The position numbers and the translations under genes were made by a program. From Moraxellaceae bacterium AER2_44_116 (GTDB lineage Bacteria > Pseudomonadota > Gammaproteobacteria > Pseudomonadales > Moraxellaceae): a stretch of 64,000 nucleotides of DNA. This document shows, in pieces, positions 24,071-32,799 of this stretch. The stretch is taken from the NCBI GenBank assembly GCA_006546595.1, contig VIAD01000001.1, positions 399,258-463,257 of the forward strand, given 5' to 3'. Below the pieces are notes generated by a model. The model was not told where the DNA came from. It worked only from the letters and a program-made list of their open reading frames with translations, and did not search any database. Every line of letters starts with the position of its first letter. Positions within the stretch are counted from its first letter, which is position 1.

Positions 24071-24795
24071 ATCAATACTTGCTTGCCAATTTGTAAGTCT
24101 TTTTCAGCCTCAATACGCTCTTCGGGAACAGGATGCTCACCATCAGCGTACAAATCAAACGGCTTCCAACGCGACTGTTGCGCGGTTGCAAAACCAAAAC
24201 CTGGTTTATCTAAACGCATTTCCCGTATTTCCCTCATTGCCATGTCTTCAGGCAACTCTGTGAGATATTTTTCTTTAATTAAACCGAGAGCTTTGTCAGG
24301 TTGAGGACGATAGTTTTCTTCGTCATAACGGAAATAGTAAGAGCGGCCACCTTCTACTTTCAATTTCATATTAAAAATATAGGTCAGATAAACAGGACCA
24401 ATTGGACGACGTGCGGCAAAGTCGTAACTGCCCGCAGGTAACTCCATCCAATAATAAGCACTGTCTCTAATGCCATGCAACCGACGACCATTAAGAAATA
24501 AAACAGGCGCAATAACTTCTTCGTCATTCCATGAACTGTGTGGCCGATAAATGTAAATAATGGCATTACGCGCATCGGTCACAGGTACGGGTTGAAATAA
24601 GCTACCTTCTGTTGGAAACAGATACGACCCCATGGTAAAACCACGTAACCGATAGGTGTCAATTAAGTGATCGATATGGCCACGTAATTGCGTTAACTCT
24701 GGGTTACTGACTGGATGAATAATTTTTTGTGGCGTACTACAGGCAGTGAGTGTACAAAGGCCAAGTAACGTCAGCCCAAATCTAAAGCTGCTCAT
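24049..24795 (-). CDS. DUF2846-type lipoprotein
   Basis: The 248-residue protein has a signal peptide with lipobox LTAC (Cys19). Residues about 75-165 match the DUF2846 beta-sandwich: AIIYIYRPHSSW, PVLFLNGRRLHGI, a YYWMELPAGSYDF strand pair and a Tyr-rich SYYFRYDEE end. Members are envelope lipoproteins without assigned activity. The C-terminal 60 residues are charged and helical (EERIEAEKDLQIGKQ). It is first in a three-gene run with the membrane protein and the SDR gene. Confidence 0.75.
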   Translation of the reverse strand: MSSFRFGLTLLGLCTLTACSTPQKIIHPVSNPELTQLRGHIDHLIDTYRLRGFTMGSYLFPTEGSLFQPVPVTDARNAIIYIYRPHSSWNDEEVIAPVLFLNGRRLHGIRDSAYYWMELPAGSYDFAARRPIGPVYLTYIFNMKLKVEGGRSYYFRYDEENYRPQPDKALGLIKEKYLTELPEDMAMREIREMRLDKPGFGFATAQQSRWKPFDLYADGEHPVPEERIEAEKDLQIGKQVLMWKPSSW

Positions 24796-24973
24796 AGAAA
24801 ATCCCCGCTCTTCTTCTGAAAATCCACGCTATGGTAAGACATACGCATTGTTGCATCCATCTTAAATGTGTCGAATAGTAGCCGTTAATGGTATACGAAA
24901 GAACCCAATGAATCGCTAAAATTGTCATTTTTATGTGCTTTAATACGCAATACCTCCTAAAAACACCATTATT

Positions 24974-25831
24974 ATGAAAAAAATTGCTGTGATTGGAGCT
25001 GCATTTTCAGTCGGTGGTGCTCAAACGGGTAGTCGTCGTAGTGCTCTATTTTATCGTCAAGAGTTGTTAAAAAAGCGTTCAGCTTGGTTATGGAAAAGCA
25101 TTATTTGGCAAAATACCAATAGCCTACAAACCTATCCCAACGGCATAGCGTCTATTCGTGCATCGTGTCAAAAATTGGCTCATCACGTCAAGTTACGAAG
25201 ATGCGGATATTTCCCCGTCGTGATTGGTGGTGACCATAGTTGTGCTATTGGCACATGGAATGGCATGACCGATGGCAAACACCCTATCGGTTTATTATGG
25301 ATAGATGCACATTTTGATGCACACACACCTGCAACATCGCAAAGTAAACGTATTCATGGTATGCCACTTGCCGTGTTACTTGGCCAAGGTGATCGTCAAT
25401 TGATATTGCAAGCACGCGCAGTCGTTAACCCACAATATACCGTTGTCTTTGGTGTTCATAGCTTTGAAAAAGGTGAGCCTGAATTAATGGCTCAATTAAA
25501 TATCCGTTATTACACAACGACGGAAATTGAGAAACGCGGTTTACGTATCTGTTTACAAGAAGCATGGCGACGGGTTGCCGCTTGTCCACAAGGTTTTGGC
25601 GTGAGTCTAGATTTAGACTCGCTTGATTCCTCGTTTGCACCTGCGGTTAGCGTGCCTGAGCCAAAAGGTTTATCTTTGCCAATCCTTGTTAAAACACTTC
25701 AACACCTACCCAAAAAAGGCTTAAAAGCGGTAGAAATCGTAGAGTTTAATCCTTATCGCGAACGTGGTAAACGTACAGTTCAGGCGATGACAACATTGAT
25801 TGCAAGTCTTACTCCACACAAGAACAAATAA
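24974..25831 (+). CDS. Arginase/agmatinase-family enzyme
   Basis: The 285 residues fit the ureohydrolase family, whose members split urea from arginine or agmatine with a two-Mn centre. The metal motifs are GGDHS (about residue 86), DAHFDAH (about 112) and SLDLDSLDSSFAPA (about 212). The last usually reads DxDxxDP; here the Pro is Ser. The usual N-terminal GVDxGPxxLR is replaced by AQTGSRRSALFYR, and DAHxDxN/H ends in His. The enzyme class is clear, the substrate is not. Confidence 0.85.
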   Translation: MKKIAVIGAAFSVGGAQTGSRRSALFYRQELLKKRSAWLWKSIIWQNTNSLQTYPNGIASIRASCQKLAHHVKLRRCGYFPVVIGGDHSCAIGTWNGMTDGKHPIGLLWIDAHFDAHTPATSQSKRIHGMPLAVLLGQGDRQLILQARAVVNPQYTVVFGVHSFEKGEPELMAQLNIRYYTTTEIEKRGLRICLQEAWRRVAACPQGFGVSLDLDSLDSSFAPAVSVPEPKGLSLPILVKTLQHLPKKGLKAVEIVEFNPYRERGKRTVQAMTTLIASLTPHKNK

Positions 25832-25848
25832 GGGGCATTAAGCCCCTT
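25830..25848. terminator. Hairpin between convergent arginase-family and OmpA-family genes
   Basis: AAGGGGC pairs with GCCCCTT around a five-base loop, overlapping the arginase-gene stop codon. On the minus strand a T-rich TTATTTGTTCTT follows, so it may serve the OmpA-family gene. Confidence 0.5.
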
Positions 25849-25896
25849 ACTGAATATCGTGTATTAACGCAAAACCGCTACGTTAAATTTTGGATA

Positions 25897-26565
25897 TTAA
25901 ACCGATTCTGGTGCGTTGATTTTGATTTCAACACGACGGTTTTGTGCACGCCCCACTTCTGTTGCATTATCCGCAACAGGCTGAGCTTTACCCATGCCTA
26001 CAGCATTCAAACGACTGCCTGCAACACCTTGACTGGTCAAATACTGAGACACAGAATTGGCACGGTCTTGGGATAACTTCATATTGAAATCATCTTTACC
26101 CACGTTATCGGTAAAACCAGAAACCGTGACAGATGTTTTGTTGTACTCTTTCAAGACTAACGCAACACTGTTCAACGCATCAAAAAAGTCAGGTTTAATG
26201 CTGCTTTGTCCTGTTGGGAACGTAATATTACCGGGCATAATCAATGTGATATCGCCTGTTGCTTTGTCGATTTGTACACCAACACCGCTACCTTGTAACT
26301 TCTCACGCAATTTCTTTTCCTGCACATCCATATACGCGCCAACACCGCCACCAACAACACCACCAATGGCCGCGCCACGCAATGCACGCTCACGACGATC
26401 TTTCTTGTTATCGCCCGTTGCTGCACCTAAGGCTGCCCCAGACAATACGCCAATCCCTGCACCCCATGCAGCTTTGCTAGCCTGACTTTGACCTGTATAA
26501 GGGTTATTAGTACAACCCGCTAATGCCACACTCGCCGCTATTGCGGCAACAATCATCGTACGCAT
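25897..26565 (-). CDS. OmpA-family lipoprotein (YiaD-like)
   Basis: The 222 residues begin with a signal peptide and lipobox VALAGC (Cys18). A Gly-rich region follows (GAGIGVLSGAALGAATGD, residues 36-80) resembling glycine-zipper segments. The C-terminal OmpA domain (110-215) has the peptidoglycan-binding signature SGFTDNVGKDDFNMKLSQDR and the family NRRVEIKI end. Such proteins link the outer membrane to peptidoglycan. The layout matches E. coli YiaD. The 267 bp upstream is shared with the divergent DAHP synthase gene. Confidence 0.9.
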   Translation of the reverse strand: MRTMIVAAIAASVALAGCTNNPYTGQSQASKAAWGAGIGVLSGAALGAATGDNKKDRRERALRGAAIGGVVGGGVGAYMDVQEKKLREKLQGSGVGVQIDKATGDITLIMPGNITFPTGQSSIKPDFFDALNSVALVLKEYNKTSVTVSGFTDNVGKDDFNMKLSQDRANSVSQYLTSQGVAGSRLNAVGMGKAQPVADNATEVGRAQNRRVEIKINAPESV

Positions 26566-26832
26566 ATTTTATCTCCAAAAATATTTCTGAACATTCGCTG
26601 TGCCGCCTTTTTAACAGATAGTTCATCGAATAGACATTATTTTTTGTTACAAAGTTATGTTAATTGGGTTTTACAGTAGCCATTTTTTACTGAGAAAACA
26701 GTTTTTTGCGCGAAAAGATATTGTCTTGGACGTGTTCTTCTAAAAAAAATATCCTACAATGGCAAGGATTGCGCATCTAGGCTACATACGGTGCGTCAGT
26801 TTTGCCTTACACACTTTTTAAATGATTGCTGA

Positions 26833-27918
26833 ATGACTATGACTATAGATATGCAAATTGAAGACGTAAATGTCCGCTCGACAGAACTTTTAATCACCCC
26901 TGCGGCCTTAAAAGAAGAGCTGCCTTTATCCGCCGTTGCCCGCGATAGTGTATTAACAGGCAGGCAAACCATTCGTAATATTTTAGATGGTAAAGACCAT
27001 CGTTTATTTTTGGTGGTTGGCCCCTGCTCTATTCATGATATTAAAGCGGCAAAAGATTATGCTCAACGCCTGAAAGTATTAGCCGATAAAGTCCAAGACA
27101 CTTTATATTTAGTCATGCGCGTTTACTTTGAAAAACCACGGACGACGGTTGGCTGGAAAGGCCTGATTAATGACCCTGATATGAACGACTCTTTCGACAT
27201 TCAAAAAGGTTTACATATTGGCCGCAAATTATTATTAGACTTAAACGAAATGGGGCTGCCTTGTGCTACCGAAGCCTTAGACCCTAACTCACCACAATAT
27301 ATGCATGATTTAATTGCGTGGTCGGCTATTGGCGCACGAACCACCGAGTCTCAAACCCATCGTGAAATGTCGAGCGGTTTGTCCTCACCTGTCGGTTTTA
27401 AAAATGGTACGGATGGCGGTTTGAAAGTAGCTACCAATGCGTTGTTGAGCGTACAAAATCCGCACAGTTTTTTGGGTATTAATAGTCAAGGTCAAGTTGC
27501 CATTATTAATACGAAAGGCAATCCTTATGGCCATGTCGTCTTACGCGGTGGCGATGGTAAACCTAACTATGATTCGGTTTCGGTCGCATTGGCCGAAAAA
27601 GACTTAACGAAAGCCAAAATCACCCATAACTTAATGATTGATTGCAGCCACGCCAACTCAAACAAAGACCCTGCGCTACAAACGTTGGTGATGGATAATG
27701 TCTGTAATCAAATTTTAGAAGGCAACAAATCCATTGTCGCATTAATGATTGAAAGCCATTTGAAATTTGGCCGTCAAGATATTCCTGCCGACTTAAGTCA
27801 ACTGGAATATGGTCAATCGGTTACTGATGGTTGTATTAGTTGGGATACGACAGAAGAAGCCATTTTGAAAATGCACGCTAAATTAAAAGATGTGTTGCCG
27901 AGTCGTCGTATCGTTTAA
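26833..27918 (+). CDS. 3-deoxy-7-phosphoheptulonate (DAHP) synthase, class I
   Basis: This enzyme joins phosphoenolpyruvate and erythrose-4-phosphate, the entry to aromatic amino acids. The 361 residues belong to the AroF/AroG/AroH type I-alpha family: VVGPCSIHD, RVYFEKPRTTVGWKGL, ARTTESQTHREMSSGLS and VGFKNGTDGG are all present, with metal ligands in CSHANSNKD and ESHL. It is not clear which aromatic amino acid inhibits it, so I assign no letter. A GGCGAATGAATTCGCC-type hairpin repeat follows the stop. Confidence 0.95.
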   Translation: MTMTIDMQIEDVNVRSTELLITPAALKEELPLSAVARDSVLTGRQTIRNILDGKDHRLFLVVGPCSIHDIKAAKDYAQRLKVLADKVQDTLYLVMRVYFEKPRTTVGWKGLINDPDMNDSFDIQKGLHIGRKLLLDLNEMGLPCATEALDPNSPQYMHDLIAWSAIGARTTESQTHREMSSGLSSPVGFKNGTDGGLKVATNALLSVQNPHSFLGINSQGQVAIINTKGNPYGHVVLRGGDGKPNYDSVSVALAEKDLTKAKITHNLMIDCSHANSNKDPALQTLVMDNVCNQILEGNKSIVALMIESHLKFGRQDIPADLSQLEYGQSVTDGCISWDTTEEAILKMHAKLKDVLPSRRIV

Positions 27919-27924
27919 TGATAT

Positions 27925-27974
27925 GGCGAATGAATTCGCCCCTACAGAAATTGTAGGGGCGATTTTAATCGCCC
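27925..27974. repeat. GGCGAATgAATTCGCC-type intergenic repeat
   Basis: GGCGAATGAATTCGCCCCTACAG is followed by its own partial inversion (TGTAGGGGCGATT, then AATCGCC), giving nested hairpins between the convergent DAHP synthase and ntrC genes. A related half-copy is at 37315-37338. It may also act as a terminator. Confidence 0.6.
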
Positions 27975-27989
27975 ATTTATTGATTCAAT

Positions 27990-29420
27990 TTATTCGTCGT
28001 CCTCTTCGCCTGCCACTTCCATTTTTAACTCTTTGATTTTACGTGTTAAGGTATTTCTTCCCCAGCCCAATACTTCAGCCGCATCACGACGACGACCTCC
28101 TGTCTGATTTAACGCGGCGGTAATCATCACCCGTTCAAAACTTGGCAACGCCTGCTCTAACAATAAGCGCGTACCACTAGCAAGCTCTTTACGCGCCCAC
28201 TCTGACAAGGCTTGTTCCCAAGTTTGCACCGTACGCACGACTTCATGACTACTAATATGTTGCAGCTCTGGCGGCAAATCTGACGGCACAATCTCGCGCC
28301 CAGATGCCATCACCGTTAACCAACGACAGGTATTTTCCAGTTGTCGAACATTACCCGGCCAAGGTAGTTGTTGTAAAAAACTGGAAGTTTCTAAACGTAA
28401 CACTTTGGGTTCAACATTTAACTCTTTGGCGGCGCGCGCTAAAAAGTGTTGTGCCAACATCGGAATATCTTCACGGCGATCACGTAAACGCGGAATATGG
28501 ACACGAATCACATTCAGACGATGGTATAAATCTTCGCGGAATTTACCTTCAGCCACCAAACGCTCTAAATTTTGATGGGTCGCCGCAATAATACGAACAT
28601 CAACTTTGACAGGAATATGGCCGCCAACACGATAAAACTCACCATCCGATAACACACGCAATAACCGTGTTTGCGTATCTAATGGCATGTCGCCAATTTC
28701 ATCTAAAAATAACGAACCATGATTCGCTTGCTCAAAACGACCTTGACGTAATTGACTTGCGCCCGTAAACGCGCCTTTTTCATGGCCAAACAGTTCGGAC
28801 TCCATTAAATCTTTCGGAATGGCTGCCATATTTAAGGCAATAAAAGGACGATTGGTACGCGGTGAATGACGATGTAAGGCGTGGGCAACCAATTCTTTAC
28901 CCGTACCAGACTCTCCATTAATTAATACCGTGATATGCGAATGCGATAAACGACCAATCGCTCGAAACACCTCCTGCATGGCGGGTGATTCGCCAATAAT
29001 ATCAACACCTTTGGTGACGGCTAAGACAGGAGTACTGGTCTTTTGTTGTTCATGGTGATGGGCAATAGCGCGTTTTACTAAGTTAATGGCGTCATCCACA
29101 TCAAACGGTTTGGGTAAATACTCAAACGCGCCACCTTGATAAGACGATACTGCCGAGTCTAAATCCGAATGCGCGGTCATGACAATAACGGGTAAATCGG
29201 GATGTTCCATGCGAATTTTTGTCAACAAAGTTAACCCATCAATTCCCGGCATCCTAATATCTGTCACAATCGCATGAGGCTTATCTTTCGCCAACTTATT
29301 GAGCAAACTTTGCGCATCTTCAAACGTGGTTGCTTCTAAGCCTTCCTGCATTAAGGCTTTTTCTAATACCCAACGAATTGAACGATCATCATCTACAATC
29401 CACACTTTATCGGCTGTCAT
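27990..29420 (-). CDS. ntrC: Nitrogen regulator NtrC (sigma-54 activator)
   Basis: NtrC activates sigma-54 promoters of nitrogen-assimilation genes when phosphorylated by NtrB. I choose ATG 29420 (MTADKVWIVDDD), 8 nt behind GGAGA; another ATG lies two codons earlier. The 476 residues carry the receiver with Asp54 (AIVTDIRMPG), the AAA+ domain with Walker A GESGTGKE and the sigma-54 contact loop GAFTGA, then a Fis-type HTH (RRRDAAEVLGWGRNTLTRKI). It overlaps ntrB by 14 nt. Confidence 0.97.
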   Translation of the reverse strand: MTADKVWIVDDDRSIRWVLEKALMQEGLEATTFEDAQSLLNKLAKDKPHAIVTDIRMPGIDGLTLLTKIRMEHPDLPVIVMTAHSDLDSAVSSYQGGAFEYLPKPFDVDDAINLVKRAIAHHHEQQKTSTPVLAVTKGVDIIGESPAMQEVFRAIGRLSHSHITVLINGESGTGKELVAHALHRHSPRTNRPFIALNMAAIPKDLMESELFGHEKGAFTGASQLRQGRFEQANHGSLFLDEIGDMPLDTQTRLLRVLSDGEFYRVGGHIPVKVDVRIIAATHQNLERLVAEGKFREDLYHRLNVIRVHIPRLRDRREDIPMLAQHFLARAAKELNVEPKVLRLETSSFLQQLPWPGNVRQLENTCRWLTVMASGREIVPSDLPPELQHISSHEVVRTVQTWEQALSEWARKELASGTRLLLEQALPSFERVMITAALNQTGGRRRDAAEVLGWGRNTLTRKIKELKMEVAGEEDDE

Positions 29421-30504
29421 GGCCATTCTCCAAAGGCAAGAAAATACTAAAAACGGTTTGTCCTACACGCGATTCACACTCAATTAAGCCGTGATACAAG
29501 TGAATAATATCTTGTGAAATGGATAAGCCTAGACCAGAGCCACTCGCACGCCCTGTCACCATCGGATAAAAAATCGAATCAATCAGGCTCGGTGGAATGC
29601 CCGGCCCATTATCAATAATGTCTAAACGTAATACTAAGCGATGACGCACGGCACCAATGGTAAATTGACGTTGGGCGCGCGTACGCAAAATAATTTGTGG
29701 CGGTTGATTTTGCTTAGGATTCTCACGCAATGCTTGTAGCGCATTACCTGTAATATTCAAAATAGCCTGAATCAGTTGATCAGGGTCGGCAGTTAACTCA
29801 GGTAATGACAAATCATAATCACGGACAACACTGACTTCGCCTTCCGCCTCAACCAGAATGAGTGAACGCACACGCTCTAAACACTCATGGATATTCACTG
29901 CTTGTAAATCGGGTAATTTACGCGGTCCTAACATTCTGTCGGCTAAATTTCTCAGACGATCCGCTTCCTCAATAATGATATTGGTGTATTCCCTCAGATT
30001 ATTATCGGGTAAAGCACGACCTAATAATTGCGCTGCGCCGCGAATACCCCCTAATGGATTTTTAATTTCGTGGGCAACACCACGCACCAATTGTTTGGTA
30101 ATTTGATGATTCGCTAAGATAGACTCTTCACGCGAGATTCTTAACAAACGGTCAATTTGTTGCATCTCAATTAATAACGCAGGTGGCTCTTTAGGTGACA
30201 ACAAGGCAGCCACCGTATAATCAACGACAACCTCATTTGTTCCTACGCGTAAATGCGCCTCTCGTTTGGTAAAAGGATGAGCCGTTTTGAGAGTGGTCGC
30301 CATTTTTTTAATGATATCGCTACCCAAACTATCAATAAAAATATTTTCTAAAGGATAGCCTACCGCTTTAACACGACTCACCGCCAACAACATTTCTGCC
30401 GATGGATTAATATAACTGACACATAAATGATCATCTACGAGCAATACCGCCGTAGTGAGATTATCTAATAAACGCTTAAAAAATTCTGACGATGGCGTAA
30501 GCAC
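29407..30504 (-). CDS. ntrB: Nitrogen sensor kinase NtrB
   Basis: NtrB phosphorylates and dephosphorylates NtrC under control of PII proteins. The 365 residues hold a PAS domain (about 8-115, LLDNLTTAVLLVDDHLCVSYIN) and the H-box His145 in VRGVAHEIKNPLGGIRGAA. The ATP-binding domain carries NALQAL, DNGPGIP and the GSGLGLSISQDII box. There is no membrane segment, as expected. The start is GTG 30504, 11 nt after AGGA. glnA, usually upstream, is not here. Confidence 0.95.
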   Translation of the reverse strand: MLTPSSEFFKRLLDNLTTAVLLVDDHLCVSYINPSAEMLLAVSRVKAVGYPLENIFIDSLGSDIIKKMATTLKTAHPFTKREAHLRVGTNEVVVDYTVAALLSPKEPPALLIEMQQIDRLLRISREESILANHQITKQLVRGVAHEIKNPLGGIRGAAQLLGRALPDNNLREYTNIIIEEADRLRNLADRMLGPRKLPDLQAVNIHECLERVRSLILVEAEGEVSVVRDYDLSLPELTADPDQLIQAILNITGNALQALRENPKQNQPPQIILRTRAQRQFTIGAVRHRLVLRLDIIDNGPGIPPSLIDSIFYPMVTGRASGSGLGLSISQDIIHLYHGLIECESRVGQTVFSIFLPLENGHDSR

Positions 30505-30641
30505 GACGCATCTATTCCTATATAAATGGGGGTATTCAGTTAATTACCTGACTCACTATGCAACAATCGAACCAAGTATTAAAAGCGAGGGTCATTTGAT
30601 TTAAAAGCACTAATAAAAGGCAAAAAACAAGGAGAAAGTCA

Positions 30642-30692
30642 ATGAATAGGGTTATTTTAGCACTATTTTGGTGCTTTTTGTCCTTTGATTAG
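30642..30692 (+). CDS. Candidate 16-residue small hydrophobic protein
   Basis: An ATG stands 7 nt behind an AAGGAG Shine-Dalgarno sequence and opens a 16-codon frame, MNRVILALFWCFLSFD, ending in TAG. The peptide would be a single short hydrophobic helix. It lies alone on the plus strand between greB and ntrB. It overlaps a hairpin (TAGCAC/GTGCTTTTTG) that resembles a plus-strand terminator. It may be a real small protein, a leader peptide, or chance; there is no homology evidence. Confidence 0.3.
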   Translation: MNRVILALFWCFLSFD

Positions 30693-30712
30693 GACGAGAT
30701 GAATCTCGCTCC

Positions 30713-31216
30713 TTACTCCGCATATTTAACATCCAATACCACAAACGTGGCCTTACCTGCGGGGCGTTCAACGTCAACTTCATCATCTTGCGTTTTTTTC
30801 AACAAGGCTTTTGCCATGGGGGTTTCAATACTAATCCAATGTTTGTTCGGGTCTATTTCATCACAGCCGACTATTCTGAGTTTTAAGATTTCTCCTGTAT
30901 CTATATTTTCCAACTCAACCCATGCGCCAAAAAAAATACGTTGCATATCACTTGGCTTTTCAGCAACAACACGTAATTCAGGCAACCGCTTTTCTAAAAA
31001 ACGAAGACGATAATCGATTTCACGGAGCATTTTTTTACCGTAAATATACTCGGCATTTTCGGAGCGATCACCTTGAGCCGCAGCTTCACTGACTGAGCGC
31101 GTAATTTCAGGCCGTTTAACACGCCATAAATAGTCCAATTCATCTTGTAATACTTTATAGCCTTCAGGGGTAATTAATGGGCTTTTTGGCACAGCAGGCG
31201 GACGATAACGTGACAT
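30713..31216 (-). CDS. greB: Transcription elongation factor GreB
   Basis: GreB rescues backtracked RNA polymerase by stimulating transcript cleavage. I take ATG 31216 (MSRYRPPAVPKSPLITPEGY); 167 residues. The N-terminal coiled coil has the acidic tip region GDRSENAEYIYGKKMLREIDYR, where the GreB-typical YGK-R-EID replaces the GreA pattern. The C-terminal FKBP-like domain ends PAGKATFVVLDVKYAE. It is divergent from aat with a 55-bp shared spacer. Confidence 0.95.
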   Translation of the reverse strand: MSRYRPPAVPKSPLITPEGYKVLQDELDYLWRVKRPEITRSVSEAAAQGDRSENAEYIYGKKMLREIDYRLRFLEKRLPELRVVAEKPSDMQRIFFGAWVELENIDTGEILKLRIVGCDEIDPNKHWISIETPMAKALLKKTQDDEVDVERPAGKATFVVLDVKYAE

Positions 31217-31271
31217 AATACTACTCAAAATAATCCAAAATAATCATTTTAGCCGTTTAGTTGAGTTGTTT

Positions 31272-31985
31272 ATGCCTCCCCTATACATACCCCCACATCC
31301 TAAACGCTTTCCTGAGATGAGTCATGCCGATGAAGATGGCTTATTAGCGTATGGTGGTGATTTAAGCCCACAAACTTTACTATTGGCCTACCAAAATGGC
31401 ATTTTCCCTTGGTATAACGAAGATGAGCGTACACCTATTTTGTGGTGGTCGCCTGAGCCTCGATGCGTGATTAACCCACAAACATTTACCGCCTCACGAT
31501 CACTAAAAAAAACACTCAAATCAGGACGGTTTACGATTACCGTTGATCATTGTTTTCAGCGCGTCATTCAAGCCTGTGCTGCACCACGAAGCTATGCCGA
31601 TGGCACATGGATCAATCATAAAATTATTAATGGCTATAGTGAGTTACATCAACAAGGTTATGCTCATTCGATAGAAACATGGAATGAGCAGGGTCAATTG
31701 GTGGGTGGTTTATATGGTCTCAATTTAGGGCAGTTATTTTTTGGTGAATCGATGTTTAGCACAGAAACCGATGCTTCAAAAGTTGCGTTTGCTTTTTTGA
31801 TGCACATTTGTGCGTCATGGAACTTTCCGCTAGTGGATTGCCAACTGCCCAATGACCATTTAATGAGCTTAGGGGCGTATACCATCACGCGTGACGCATT
31901 TTTAACACAACTTTTTGAGTATCAACAACGAGCTGCACCCGACTGGCGGTTAATTCAGGCGACGAAACACAGCACGATATTTTAA
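31272..31985 (+). CDS. aat: Leucyl/phenylalanyl-tRNA-protein transferase (Aat)
   Basis: Aat adds Leu or Phe from tRNA to proteins with N-terminal Arg or Lys, marking them for ClpS/ClpAP. With ATG 31272 the protein has 237 residues (E. coli 234). Family motifs are GLLAYGGDLSP, YQNGIFPWY, PILWWSPEPRCV, DGTWINHKIINGY, QLVGGLYGLNLGQLFFGESMF and LVDCQLPNDHLMSLG. It is followed, 97 bp later, by bpt, the other N-end-rule transferase. Confidence 0.96.
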   Translation: MPPLYIPPHPKRFPEMSHADEDGLLAYGGDLSPQTLLLAYQNGIFPWYNEDERTPILWWSPEPRCVINPQTFTASRSLKKTLKSGRFTITVDHCFQRVIQACAAPRSYADGTWINHKIINGYSELHQQGYAHSIETWNEQGQLVGGLYGLNLGQLFFGESMFSTETDASKVAFAFLMHICASWNFPLVDCQLPNDHLMSLGAYTITRDAFLTQLFEYQQRAAPDWRLIQATKHSTIF

Positions 31986-32082
31986 AAAGGTTTATGCTAA
32001 TTTTTAAGATGTTTTCTTGATTATTAAGGACTATATTTATCATTTATAACTCTCTCATTACTTATTAGATAGAGGTCAGCTT

Positions 32083-32799
32083 ATGACGGCATCCTCTGGG
32101 CTAAAATTTTTTAGCACGCCCCCGCATCAATGTAGCTATTTGGATGACAAGACTGCTACCACTCTTTTTGCCGACCCTGAAGCCCCAATGAGTGTCTCGC
32201 TCTATAATCAATTATCACATTATGGCTTTCGACGCAGCGGCAACCATATTTACAAACCTCAATGTTTTGCCTGCCAAGCCTGTTTATCAGTACGTATTCC
32301 TGTTGCCAAATTTCAAATCAGTCGACAACAGCGGCGTGTTTGGAAAAACAATCAAGACCTAACAGTTCATCGAGTGCCTGCGACTTATGTACAGGAACAT
32401 TATGAATTGTATGCCCAATACATTAAAAATCGTCATGCCGATGGTGATATGTACCCACCGTCTGTTGCTCAATATGTCTCTTTTTTATTTGCTGATTGGA
32501 GTGATACATGGCTGTATGAGTTTCGTCAAAACGATAAATTACTCGCGGTGGCGGTCTGTGATGTTTTAAAAAATGGTTTATCTGCGGTTTATACTTTTTA
32601 TGATTGTAATACCGAAACGCGTAGTTTGGGTACTTATGCCGTGTTATGGCAAATTAACGAGGCTAAACGCTTACAGATGGATTATTTGTATTTAGGCTAT
32701 TGGGTCGAAAAAAGTAAAAAAATGACGTATAAAACACACTTTCAGCCCCTTGAAGCATTAATTGACCAACTATGGCTACCCTTAATTCATGATAAATAA
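32083..32799 (+). CDS. bpt: Aspartate/glutamate leucyltransferase (Bpt)
   Basis: Bpt attaches leucine to proteins with N-terminal Asp or Glu, feeding the N-end-rule pathway with Aat. The 238 residues start at ATG 32083, behind GAGGTC. The ATE1-like N-terminal part has YGFRRSGNHIYKPQC and the paired cysteines CFACQACLSVRI; the C-terminal GNAT-like part has HADGDMYPPS, YTFYDCNTETRSLGTYAV and YLYLGYWVEKSKKMTYK. It overlaps the next gene by 11 nt. Confidence 0.95.
   Translation: MTASSGLKFFSTPPHQCSYLDDKTATTLFADPEAPMSVSLYNQLSHYGFRRSGNHIYKPQCFACQACLSVRIPVAKFQISRQQRRVWKNNQDLTVHRVPATYVQEHYELYAQYIKNRHADGDMYPPSVAQYVSFLFADWSDTWLYEFRQNDKLLAVAVCDVLKNGLSAVYTFYDCNTETRSLGTYAVLWQINEAKRLQMDYLYLGYWVEKSKKMTYKTHFQPLEALIDQLWLPLIHDK

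Noticed and set aside
26057..26485. A 142-residue plus-strand frame opposite the OmpA-family gene
   Set aside because: It is a shadow of the Gly-rich lipoprotein sequence, shorter than the real gene and with Cys/Pro/Thr-rich noise.
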